From NCBI GenBank assembly GCA_903874055.1, contig CAIQQR010000038.1, forward strand, positions 1 to 49,759: a stretch of 49,759 nucleotides of DNA, given 5' to 3'. A program made the position numbers and the translations under genes. The stretch is from an uncultured Bacteroidota bacterium. Its GTDB lineage: Bacteria; Bacteroidota; Bacteroidia; Chitinophagales; Chitinophagaceae. This document shows positions 42,692 through 49,759 of the stretch, in pieces. Position 1 is the first letter of the stretch; the number at the start of each line of letters is the position of its first letter. The notes beneath the pieces were generated by a model. That model was not told the origin of the DNA and searched no databases. It saw only the letters and a program-made list of their open reading frames with translations.

Positions 42692-43170
42692 AATTGGGTT
42701 TTATTTTTTGGCGCGCTTAATTCAAAGCTTTTTCTTTGTCCATTTGCTTTTGCATGAATAATATTAATTTGAGAAGCATCAATGCCAAACAAAATTTCAC
42801 AAAAAACTTCTAACTGTTTTAGTTGTTTTATGTTTTTGATTTCAAAGTAACTCCATGTGCTCTCTTTTTGAATTTCAAATCCAATAAAATCCATATTGTA
42901 TCTTGCGCCATTTGAACTAAGGGCTAATCTCTTTTGAACATATAAATTAATGTATTGCTCTGCTTTTGCTTTTTGCTTTGGGTCATCTAAGTCTAATTTC
43001 ACATGGTATTCTTCTTGTAATCTAGTTTCCAGATCGGTAGTAAAAGTGCGCACACTTATTTCAATACTTGCTTCCTTTTCATTGTGATTAATATCAATTA
43101 CTGATACATAAAATGGATGTAGCAATGCGAATAAAAGGGTAGTTAGTGGTTTGATACCAATCCAGCTCAT
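42682..43170 (-). CDS. DUF6702-like exported protein of unknown function
   Basis: The 162-aa product has a hydrophobic start (IGIKPLTTLLFALLHPFYVSVIDI), then a mixed alpha/beta domain with EASIEISVRTFTTDLETRLQEEY, a conserved HPFYVS opening and the motif VQKRLALSSNGARYNMDFIGFEIQKE. This matches, from memory, the DUF6702 family of Bacteroidota. Such proteins are often next to HupE/UreJ-like proteins and M1 peptidases, as here, but their function is not known. It is divergent from the hupE-like gene and shares a 61-base control region with it. Confidence 0.75.
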   Translation of the reverse strand: MSWIGIKPLTTLLFALLHPFYVSVIDINHNEKEASIEISVRTFTTDLETRLQEEYHVKLDLDDPKQKAKAEQYINLYVQKRLALSSNGARYNMDFIGFEIQKESTWSYFEIKNIKQLKQLEVFCEILFGIDASQINIIHAKANGQRKSFELSAPKNKTQFTF

Positions 43171-43184
43171 AATGCTTATATTTG
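43150..43184 (+). promoter_or_regulatory. Promoter of the hupE-like/M1 peptidase operon
   Basis: TTTG at 43150-43153 is followed after 23 bases by TATATTTG at 43177-43184, a perfect -7 box. Predicted start is about 43189, giving a 5' UTR of about 43 bases before the ATG at 43232. The -33 part lies inside the 5' end of the divergent DUF6702 gene. Confidence 0.6.
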
Positions 43185-43231
43185 TCTACTACAAATGTCT
43201 TGATTAATTGTCGAGACTAAAAATTTGATTT

Positions 43232-43822
43232 ATGGACGAAATCGGTATGTATTTACATTTAGGATTTAGGCATATTATGGACTGGGAGGCATGGGACCAT
43301 GTACTTTTTGTATTGGTTTTAACCATTAGATACCAATGGGCAGACTGGAAAAAATTGCTGGTATTGATTACCGCTTTTACCATTGGGCATTCTGTAACCC
43401 TAGCTTTAAGTACCCTCAATTGGATCAATTTCCCAACAGCCTTAATTGAATTCTTGATTCCAGTGACAATTGTTTTTACTGCGACATCCAATTTTTGGGT
43501 AAAAAACTTCGATTTTAAGTCAAAATACCCGCTAATTTACTTTTTGGCCCTATTTTTTGGTCTAATTCATGGTTTAGGCTTTAGCACTTTCTTAAAAAGC
43601 ATGCTTGGAAAGGAAGCATTCATTTTAGCCCCTTTATTCACATTTAATTTGGGTTTAGAGCTAGGACAGCTACTTATCGTTAGCATAATTTTAATTATTT
43701 CGTTTATATTCGTATCCGTATTAAAAGTGAAAAGACTGAGCTATGTTCAGATTGGTTCAGGAATAGCAATGGCTTTTGCTTTAAGTATAGTTTTTGAAAG
43801 AATTGTTCCTTTATTAAAATAG
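43232..43822 (+). CDS. HupE/UreJ-family membrane protein
   Basis: A 196-aa protein with about five to six membrane segments. It has the family motifs LHLGFRHIMDWEAWDHVLFVL near the N-terminus, FTIGHSVTLAL, and GLIHGLGFSTFL, all placing His, Asp and Glu in or near the membrane as in metal carriers. HupE and UreJ members move nickel or cobalt; no urease or hydrogenase is nearby, so the metal is uncertain. The downstream gene 13 bases away is a zinc metallopeptidase, and a link by zinc or nickel supply is possible but unproven. Confidence 0.85.
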   Translation: MDEIGMYLHLGFRHIMDWEAWDHVLFVLVLTIRYQWADWKKLLVLITAFTIGHSVTLALSTLNWINFPTALIEFLIPVTIVFTATSNFWVKNFDFKSKYPLIYFLALFFGLIHGLGFSTFLKSMLGKEAFILAPLFTFNLGLELGQLLIVSIILIISFIFVSVLKVKRLSYVQIGSGIAMAFALSIVFERIVPLLK

Positions 43823-43835
43823 AAAAAAATCACAA

Positions 43836-46232
43836 ATGAAGAAAATTTTAACACTCGGATTTCTTTTAATGAGTACCATCTCTGTACTTGTTGCGCAGGA
43901 TATCCGCAACAACCCGACTTCAAATCACGGAAACAAGTTTGAACAATTGGGTACTATTTTACCAACGCCTAATGAATATAGAACGGCAAGTGGTGCACCT
44001 GGTCCTAAGTATTGGCAACAACGTGCCGACTATGATATCAAAGCAACATTAGATGAGAAAAAATTATTGTTAACAGGTGCTGAAACAGTTACCTACTTCA
44101 ATAACTCTCCTGATGTGTTAACTTATTTATGGCTACAATTAGACGAGAACGAACATAGCTCTACAAAGAATGCAGGTTATCCTGAGTCTAGTTCTTTGGG
44201 AAGAGGAATGTCTCCAGCAACAATTGATAAATTAGCGGAAGAAAAAACGGATAATGGTTTAGGCGATAATATCATCAAAGTAACAGATGTATTAGGTGCT
44301 AAGTTAAAATACACTGTGAACAAGACAATGATGCGAATTGAATTACCAACTGCATTAAAGCCAGGTCAAAAATTTGCTTTCAAAATTGATTGGAATTATA
44401 AAATCACCGATCGTATGACTATTGGTGGTCGTGGTGGATATGAGTTTTTCCCAGAAGATGGTAACTACATTTTTACAATGACGCAGTGGTATCCACGTTT
44501 GTGTGTTTACTCTGATTTCCAAGGATGGCAACATCATCAATTTACAGGAAGAGGAGAGTTTGCTTTGACATTTGGAAACTATAAAGTGGCAATCACTGTT
44601 CCTGGTGACCATGTTGTAATGGCAACAGGACAAGGCCAAAACTATCCAGCGGTATTGAGTGCAGCTCAATTGGCTAGATGGAATAAAGCACAAACTTCTT
44701 TTACTGAACCGGTTGAAGTGGTAACTTTAGAAGAAGCTAAAAAAGCCGAAAAAAATCCAGTATCAACAACAAAAACTTGGGTATTCAATGCTGAAAATGT
44801 GCGTGACTTTGCTTTTGGAAGCAGCCGTAAATTTGTTTGGGACGCATTGGCAACGAATGTAGAAGGCAAGAAAGTAATGAGCATGAGTGCTTATGGAAAA
44901 GAAGCTTACGGTTTATACCGTAAATTCTCTTCAAAAGCAGTTGCGCATACGATTAAAACTTATTCTAAATTTTCTATTCCTTATCCATACCCAGTGGCTC
45001 AAAGTATTGAAGCTGCCAATGGTATGGAATATCCTATGATTTGCTTTAACTATGGTCGTACTGAAAAAGATGGCACTTATACTGAGGCAACTAAAAATGG
45101 AATGTTGGGTGTAGTAATTCACGAAGTGGGTCATAACTTTTTCCCAATGATTGTTAACTCTGATGAGCGTCAATGGTCATGGATGGATGAGGGGTTAAAT
45201 TCTTTCGTTCAATATTTAACTCAAGAATTATACGATAATAAATTCCCTTCTCGTGGTGGTCCAGCTTGGTCAATTGTTGATTACATGAAATTGCCAAAAG
45301 ATCAGTTAGAGCCTATCATGACGAATAGTGAAAACATTATTGGTTTTGGTCCTAATGCGTATACAAAGCCAGCAACTGGTTTAAATATTTTACGTGAAAC
45401 CATTATGGGACGCGAATTATTTGATTACTCATTTAAAGAATATGCAAGAAGATGGGCATTTAAACATCCAACTCCAGCTGATTTATTCAGAACAATGGAA
45501 GATGCAAGTGCCGAAGATTTAGATTGGTTCTGGAGAGGATGGTTCTACAGTATTGATCCATGTGATATTGCTATTGACACCGTTAAGCATGCAGTATATG
45601 ACGCAAGTGCAGCTGCTCCTGCGGCTGGCATGGGTGGTCGTGGTGGAATGATGAATGCTGGTGGTCGTGGTTTAGACAAGCCTGCAGTAAATGCTTTTGA
45701 GGATATTTCTAAAATCAGAAACAAGCAAGATAAATCAATTGTATTCTTGACAGATTCAGATACAACATTACGTGATTTTTATTGGAGATATGATCGCGGA
45801 TTAGAGCCTTATGATTCTGTTACAAAACAACCAGCTCCATCATTTGGTGCACCAACTGTTTTGAGTGATGAAGAAAAGGCAAAATATGCAGATGCTAATT
45901 TGTATGAAATTACTTTCTTAAATAAAGGTGGATTAGTAATGCCAATTATTGTAGAATTTACTTTTGCAGATGGAACTAAAGAAATAAAACGCTTACCTGC
46001 ACAAATTTGGAGAAAGAATGAAAATAAGGTTACAAAAGTATTCTTGACCAATAAAAAAGCGGTTTCTATTAAATTAGATCCAATGCGTGAGACTGCAGAT
46101 ATTGATGAGTCAAACAACAGTTGGCCAAATATTACAGAGCCAAGTAAGTTTACTTTGTTCAAAACGAAATCTATTGGTCGTGGTCAATCAATTGGATTGT
46201 CTCCAATGCAAGCGGCAGCCGGTAATAAGTAA
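43836..46232 (+). CDS. Exported M1-family metallopeptidase (first of two)
   Basis: This 798-aa protein has a signal peptide (ending LVAQ) and the M1 aminopeptidase fold. The zinc site is complete: His429-Glu430-x-x-His433 (VIHEVGHNFFP) and Glu452 18 residues on (WMDEGLNS). The substrate-binding GxMEN motif is altered to GMEYP, so the N-terminal-amine-binding residues differ from classical aminopeptidases. Near residues 596-613 there is a Gly-rich insertion (GMGGRGGMMNAGGRG) not present in the paralog downstream. A C-terminal domain with FTFADGTKEIKRLPAQIW follows. It is 13 bases after the hupE-like gene and ends before a terminator. Confidence 0.93.
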   Translation: MKKILTLGFLLMSTISVLVAQDIRNNPTSNHGNKFEQLGTILPTPNEYRTASGAPGPKYWQQRADYDIKATLDEKKLLLTGAETVTYFNNSPDVLTYLWLQLDENEHSSTKNAGYPESSSLGRGMSPATIDKLAEEKTDNGLGDNIIKVTDVLGAKLKYTVNKTMMRIELPTALKPGQKFAFKIDWNYKITDRMTIGGRGGYEFFPEDGNYIFTMTQWYPRLCVYSDFQGWQHHQFTGRGEFALTFGNYKVAITVPGDHVVMATGQGQNYPAVLSAAQLARWNKAQTSFTEPVEVVTLEEAKKAEKNPVSTTKTWVFNAENVRDFAFGSSRKFVWDALATNVEGKKVMSMSAYGKEAYGLYRKFSSKAVAHTIKTYSKFSIPYPYPVAQSIEAANGMEYPMICFNYGRTEKDGTYTEATKNGMLGVVIHEVGHNFFPMIVNSDERQWSWMDEGLNSFVQYLTQELYDNKFPSRGGPAWSIVDYMKLPKDQLEPIMTNSENIIGFGPNAYTKPATGLNILRETIMGRELFDYSFKEYARRWAFKHPTPADLFRTMEDASAEDLDWFWRGWFYSIDPCDIAIDTVKHAVYDASAAAPAAGMGGRGGMMNAGGRGLDKPAVNAFEDISKIRNKQDKSIVFLTDSDTTLRDFYWRYDRGLEPYDSVTKQPAPSFGAPTVLSDEEKAKYADANLYEITFLNKGGLVMPIIVEFTFADGTKEIKRLPAQIWRKNENKVTKVFLTNKKAVSIKLDPMRETADIDESNNSWPNITEPSKFTLFKTKSIGRGQSIGLSPMQAAAGNK

Positions 46233-46254
46233 TTGTAAGTACTGGATATAAATG

Positions 46255-46286
46255 AAAGGCCTCTGTGTAAAAACAGGGGCTTTTTT
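46255..46286 (+). terminator. Terminator after the first M1 peptidase
   Basis: AAAGGCCTCTG (46255-46265) pairs with CAGGGGCTTT with one bulge and one G-U, and a T run ends it (TTTTTT, 46281-46286). It lies between the two M1 genes, so they have separate transcripts at least in part. Confidence 0.7.
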
Positions 46287-46337
46287 ATTAATTTAAATTA
46301 TATTCGTAAAAGCTATTAATTATAAATAATAAAAAAT

Positions 46338-48341
46338 ATGAAAAGAGTACAACTTGCTTTATTGATACTGTTAAGTTTTTTTGCAAATTTTACAATGGCA
46401 CAACGTAGGCCTGTTGAATTAGTAGATCCTAATGCGCCAAATACTAAGTATGATTATCATGATTTGTTCGCGCCTTTTTTTTATACTAAAAATGGCAATG
46501 ACCAACGAGCTGCGACTGGTGAGCCAGGGCCAGGTTATTGGCAAAATAGAGCTGATTACAATTTAGATGCTAAATTAAATGAGCAAACAAATGAAATTAC
46601 TGGAACCGAAGTATTGACTTATACAAATAATAGTCCTTTAAAGATGAATTTCATTTGGATGCAGTTAGATCAGAATTTATTTAATTTAAATTCTAGAGGT
46701 TCTGCAATTGTTCCAACGGTGGGAAGTCGTAATGCAGGTAAGGGAGAGGATTTTGATGCAGGGTATAAAATTAAATCAGTGCAAATTTTAAGTGGGGAAA
46801 AAAGTGAGAAGGCAATTGATGTTAAATATTTAATTGAAGATACACGAATGCAGGTTTTCTTACCAACGGAATTGCAGGCTAAAGGAGGTAGATTGAAATT
46901 AAAAATTGAATATGCGTTTGTATCCCCTCAATATGGTTCTGATAGAATGGGTTATGTAGCAACTAAAAATGGTAAAGTGTATACTATTGCACAATGGTAT
47001 CCTAGGGTGTGTGTTTTTGATGATGTGATGGGATGGAATACTGTTCCATATACTGGACCAGGCGAATTTTATTTAGAATATGGTGACTTTAATTTAAATA
47101 TTACTGCAGCAGCTAATATTATTGTTGTAGGATCTGGTGAATTGCAAAATCCATCTGAAGTATATACTCCTGAGCAATTAAAAAGATGGGAGTTAGCAAA
47201 GAAATCTGAAAAAACAGTTGTCATTCGTTCTGCGGATGAAGTAACGAATCCAACATCAAGACCAGCAAAAAAAGAATTGACTTGGAAGTTTAAAATTACC
47301 AATGCGCGTGATGCTTCATGGGGGGCTTCCTCTGCCTTTATTATTGATGCAGCAAAAATGAATTTGCCTTCAGGTAAACCTTCATTAGCCATTTCTGCTT
47401 ATCCAATTGAAAGTAATGGCGATTCTGCATGGGGGCGTTCAACTGAGTATGTAAAAAAATCAATTGAATATAATTCGAAACATTGGTATGAGTATCCTTA
47501 TCCTGCTGCAACAGCAGTAGCAGGTGGTCCAGGAGGAATGGAATATCCAGGTATTGTATTTTGTGGATTAGGTGCTCAAAGAGCTGGTTTAATGGGTGTA
47601 AATGATCATGAATTTGGACATACTTGGTTCCCAATGATTGTAGGATCCAATGAGCGATTATATGGTTGGATGGATGAAGGATTTAATACTTTCATTAATT
47701 CTTTATCTACTGCTGACTTTAATAATGGTGAGTATAAGTCAAAGTATGCACCTGATATGCATCGCATTGGCGCATATTATACAGCACCAGGATTGGAGCC
47801 AATCTTAACCTATGTTGACAATTACAAAGAAAGAAATAATGGTACTTTGTCTTATAGTAAACCAGGCGAAGGGCTTACTTTGTTAAGAGAGCAAATTTTA
47901 GGAAAAGAACGTTTTGATTATGCCTTTCAAACTTATATCAAAAGATGGGCGTTTAAACATCCTACACCCGACGACTTTTTTAGAACTATGGAAAATGTAG
48001 CTGGGGAAAGTTTGCAATGGTTTTGGAGAGGGTGGTATGTCAACAATTGGAGATTAGATGTGGGCGTACGAAATGTGAAATATGTTGATAGTGCGGATTA
48101 TTCAAAAGGTGCATTTATTACTTTAGACAATTTGGAGAAAATGGCAATGCCTGTAATTTTAGAAATCAAAACGGTGAGCGGAAAAACAAGCCGTGTTAAA
48201 TTGCCGGTAGAAGTGTGGGAAAGAAATGTGTACTGGACATTTAAAGTGCCGACAACCGAAGCCATTGAATCAGTAACCTATGATCCAGACAAAGTGTTAC
48301 CAGATTTCAATCCAACTAATAACGTTTGGAAAAAGCCTTAG
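46338..48341 (+). CDS. Exported M1-family metallopeptidase (second of two)
   Basis: A 667-aa paralog of the preceding gene. Signal peptide ends near TMAQ. The zinc ligands are His424-Glu425-x-x-His428 ([10 protein letters not shown]) and Glu447 (WMDEGFNT). It too has GGMEYPG in place of GAMEN. Both proteins share the opening [18 protein letters not shown] and the ending WFWRGW; this copy is shorter by about 130 residues, mostly after the peptidase domain. The pair looks like a tandem duplication followed by divergence. It has no clear -7 box of its own in the 105-base gap, and ends at a strong bidirectional terminator. Confidence 0.93.
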   Translation: MKRVQLALLILLSFFANFTMAQRRPVELVDPNAPNTKYDYHDLFAPFFYTKNGNDQRAATGEPGPGYWQNRADYNLDAKLNEQTNEITGTEVLTYTNNSPLKMNFIWMQLDQNLFNLNSRGSAIVPTVGSRNAGKGEDFDAGYKIKSVQILSGEKSEKAIDVKYLIEDTRMQVFLPTELQAKGGRLKLKIEYAFVSPQYGSDRMGYVATKNGKVYTIAQWYPRVCVFDDVMGWNTVPYTGPGEFYLEYGDFNLNITAAANIIVVGSGELQNPSEVYTPEQLKRWELAKKSEKTVVIRSADEVTNPTSRPAKKELTWKFKITNARDASWGASSAFIIDAAKMNLPSGKPSLAISAYPIESNGDSAWGRSTEYVKKSIEYNSKHWYEYPYPAATAVAGGPGGMEYPGIVFCGLGAQRAGLMGVNDHEFGHTWFPMIVGSNERLYGWMDEGFNTFINSLSTADFNNGEYKSKYAPDMHRIGAYYTAPGLEPILTYVDNYKERNNGTLSYSKPGEGLTLLREQILGKERFDYAFQTYIKRWAFKHPTPDDFFRTMENVAGESLQWFWRGWYVNNWRLDVGVRNVKYVDSADYSKGAFITLDNLEKMAMPVILEIKTVSGKTSRVKLPVEVWERNVYWTFKVPTTEAIESVTYDPDKVLPDFNPTNNVWKKP

Positions 48342-48356
48342 GTTAATCTAAATAAT

Positions 48357-48389
48357 AAAAAAGCCCTTGAGTTCATAAAGGGCTTTTTT
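48357..48389. terminator. Bidirectional terminator between M1 peptidase and pseudouridine synthase genes
   Basis: Arms AAAAAAGCCCTT (48357-48368) and AAGGGCTTTTTT (48378-48389) form a 12-bp stem with a nine-base loop, with T runs on both strands. It serves the two convergent genes. Confidence 0.9.
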
Positions 48390-48390
48390 A

Positions 48391-49446
48391 TTATTTTTCG
48401 AGACTATGTGCTGCTGATTTATAGTTTTTCCATTTTGTAATGGCGGCTTCCATATCACTTGGAAGTGCACTATCAAAACGCATCATTTCATTGGTAATTG
48501 GATGTACGAAACCTAATGTAGCGGCATGCAATGCACATCTTGAACAGGCTTCGAAACAATTGTCTACGAATTGTTTGTACTTCGTATAAATAGTTCCTTT
48601 TAAGATTCTATCTCCGCCATATTCGCTGTCATTAAATAAAGTGTGGCCAATATGTTTCATATGCACGCGAATTTGATGGGTACGCCCTGTTTCTAAAATA
48701 CAAGAAACCAACGTAGTGTAATTATATCTTTCTATTACTTTATAATGTGTAATAGCATGTTTACCTACTTCGCCTTCGGGATAGGCGTCAAACATTTTTC
48801 TGAATGTTTTATGGCGTGCAATATGTGCAACAACAGTATCTTCATCTTTTTCCATATCTCCCCAAACTAAAGCCACATATTTTCTTTCAACAGTATGGTT
48901 AAAAAATTGTTTCGCTAAATGACTTGCCGCTTCGGCAGTTTTAGCTAACACAATTAATCCTGTTGTATTTTTATCTATTCGATGCACCAATCCAAAACGA
49001 GGTAATACTTCTTCGTTTAATGTTGGATTTTGTGAAAGCAAATGATATGCCACCCCGTTTAATAATGTACCAGTGTAATTTCCAATACCAGGGTGTACTA
49101 CCATATTTGCCGGCTTATTAATTACCATGACAGCATCATCCTCATAGACAATGTCTAAATCCATTTTTTCGGGCTTTAGTTCGGTATATTCTGGATTTAC
49201 ATAGCTCATATAAGTGACTTCATCACCCGGACGTGTACGGTAATTACTTTTCACAACTTTTCCATTCACCGTTAAAAATCCACCTTCTATTCCGTTTTGT
49301 AATTTACTGCGGGTCATTCCTTCAATACGCATTTGAACCCATTTATCTATGCGCATGGGCTCTTGACCTTTATCTACCATAAAAGTCAGTTTTTCGTAAA
49401 CTTCTTCACTGTTTTCGTCCTGTATTAAATCTTGTTCGGTTGACAT
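48391..49446 (-). CDS. RluA-family (RluD-like) pseudouridine synthase
   Basis: The 351-aa protein has an N-terminal S4 RNA-binding domain (about 30-90: MRIDKWVQMRIEGMTRSKLQNGI, with GKVVKSNYRTRPGDEV) and an RluA catalytic domain with the active Asp158 in FGLVHRIDKNTTGLIVLAKT. The presence of S4 and the length favour RluD, which modifies 23S rRNA helix 69, over RluA, but other RluC/D-type targets cannot be excluded. It is divergent from lipB over 44 bases. Its -7 box is four bases before the ATG. Confidence 0.9.
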   Translation of the reverse strand: MSTEQDLIQDENSEEVYEKLTFMVDKGQEPMRIDKWVQMRIEGMTRSKLQNGIEGGFLTVNGKVVKSNYRTRPGDEVTYMSYVNPEYTELKPEKMDLDIVYEDDAVMVINKPANMVVHPGIGNYTGTLLNGVAYHLLSQNPTLNEEVLPRFGLVHRIDKNTTGLIVLAKTAEAASHLAKQFFNHTVERKYVALVWGDMEKDEDTVVAHIARHKTFRKMFDAYPEGEVGKHAITHYKVIERYNYTTLVSCILETGRTHQIRVHMKHIGHTLFNDSEYGGDRILKGTIYTKYKQFVDNCFEACSRCALHAATLGFVHPITNEMMRFDSALPSDMEAAITKWKNYKSAAHSLEK

Positions 49447-49450
49447 GTTG

Positions 49451-49458
49451 CAAAAGTA
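49451..49458 (-). promoter_or_regulatory. -7 element for the RluD-like gene
   Basis: Minus-strand TACTTTTG (49458-49451) matches TAnnTTTG exactly, and the ATG at 49446 follows after four bases (CAAC), which predicts a leaderless mRNA. No TTG partner is seen at the right distance. Confidence 0.5.
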
Positions 49459-49478
49459 GGATATTGCTGCTTAGTTTG

Positions 49479-49486
49479 TAACTTTG
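49479..49486 (+). promoter_or_regulatory. -7 element for lipB
   Basis: TAACTTTG matches TAnnTTTG exactly and is four bases (TTGT) before the lipB ATG at 49491. Together with the box for the RluD-like gene, two outward -7 boxes fit in 44 bases. Confidence 0.5.
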
Positions 49487-49490
49487 TTGT

Positions 49491-49759
49491 ATGCGCCAAC
49501 AAGTATATTTTGAAGATTTAGGTATAAGATCATATCAGCCCACTTGGGATTATCAGGAGGTATTATTGGCAAAAAATACACTAATCAAATCAATTGCAAG
49601 GGAAAAAGAGGAGGATGTTACCATTTCTGCTACAGAACATAGATTGTTATTTGTGGAACATCCACCTGTTTTCACATTGGGGAAAAATGGAAAAAGAGAG
49701 CATGTTTTAGTTTCTGAGGAACATTTACAAAAGTTAGGGATTGAGTTTTTTCATATCAA
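49491..49759 (+). CDS. lipB: Lipoyl(octanoyl) transferase, N-terminal part (3' end outside window)
   Basis: The frame opens at the ATG at 49491 and remains open to the window edge (about 89 codons of an expected 210-240). LipB moves octanoyl from acyl carrier protein to the E2 or H proteins of lipoate-dependent complexes. Visible motifs are VYFEDLGIRSYQPTWDYQEVLL and EHPPVFTLGKNGKREHVLV, the family's H-x-P-V-[FY]-T-x-G-[KR] segment. The catalytic Cys and Lys are beyond the edge. Confidence 0.92.
   Translation, partial: MRQQVYFEDLGIRSYQPTWDYQEVLLAKNTLIKSIAREKEEDVTISATEHRLLFVEHPPVFTLGKNGKREHVLVSEEHLQKLGIEFFHI

Noticed and set aside
1-49759. CRISPR arrays, insertion sequences, integrases, phage genes or attachment sites
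   Set aside because: No regularly spaced repeats, transposase or integrase motifs, or terminal inverted repeats were seen; the tRNA-His has no integrase next to it.

Overview
The window is an AT-rich, gene-dense chromosomal segment from a member of the Bacteroidota, most likely a Chitinophagales-type freshwater or soil bacterium (the lineage below phylum is inference). The signs are the promoter grammar (repeated -7 boxes of the form TAnnTTTG, with TTG or TTTG about 20 bases upstream where a partner can be seen), near absence of Shine-Dalgarno sites, a TonB-dependent receptor with a CarboxypepD_reg-like front end, an UpxY-type NusG paralog, a DUF2723/GT117 protein, a TlpA/DUF4369 thioredoxin, and fused HisB and HisIE. 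I see no insertion sequence, phage, integrase or CRISPR array.

Layout. 1-4162: the end of a GNAT acetyltransferase, the Mg2+ channel mgtE, a small SET-domain protein, and a minus-strand pair of exported carbohydrate-active proteins (GH16 glucanase and lactonase-like beta-propeller). 4163-20122: the centrepiece, a 16-kb plus-strand histidine/tryptophan supraoperon. The order is his leader, hisG-hisD-hisC, a sorbosone-dehydrogenase-like protein and a cytochrome c, hisB, trp leader, trpE-G-D-C-F-B-A, then hisH-hisA-hisF-hisIE. A complete trp operon therefore sits inside a complete his operon. 20216-26918: a TlpA-like protein, a four-gene minus-strand Fe-S redox operon, a phosphoglucomutase and pcm. 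26986-34515: TonB receptor, DUF445 protein, tRNA-His, S41 protease, orphan UpxY-like antiterminator and mtaB. 34635-42672: GT117 protein, cysteine desulfurase plus glmM, PAP2 phosphatase and an ArnT-like glycosyltransferase. 42682-49759: DUF6702 protein, HupE/UreJ protein, two tandem M1 metallopeptidases, an RluD-type pseudouridine synthase and the start of lipB.

Regulation. Both biosynthetic leaders can be read directly. Each has a promoter with exact N20 spacing and, right behind it, a tiny ORF loaded with the cognate amino acid (four His, three of them consecutive; three consecutive Trp). Each ends in a strong intrinsic terminator, and in each the last codons of the tiny ORF carry a copy of the terminator's 3' arm that could instead pair with its 5' arm. 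This is the layout of ribosome-stalling attenuation. Because hisHAFIE lies downstream of the trp attenuator and no promoter is visible before hisH, half of the histidine pathway appears to be under tryptophan control, or under both controls in series. The -7 boxes of several genes lie only 4-6 bases before the ATG, suggesting leaderless or nearly leaderless mRNAs.
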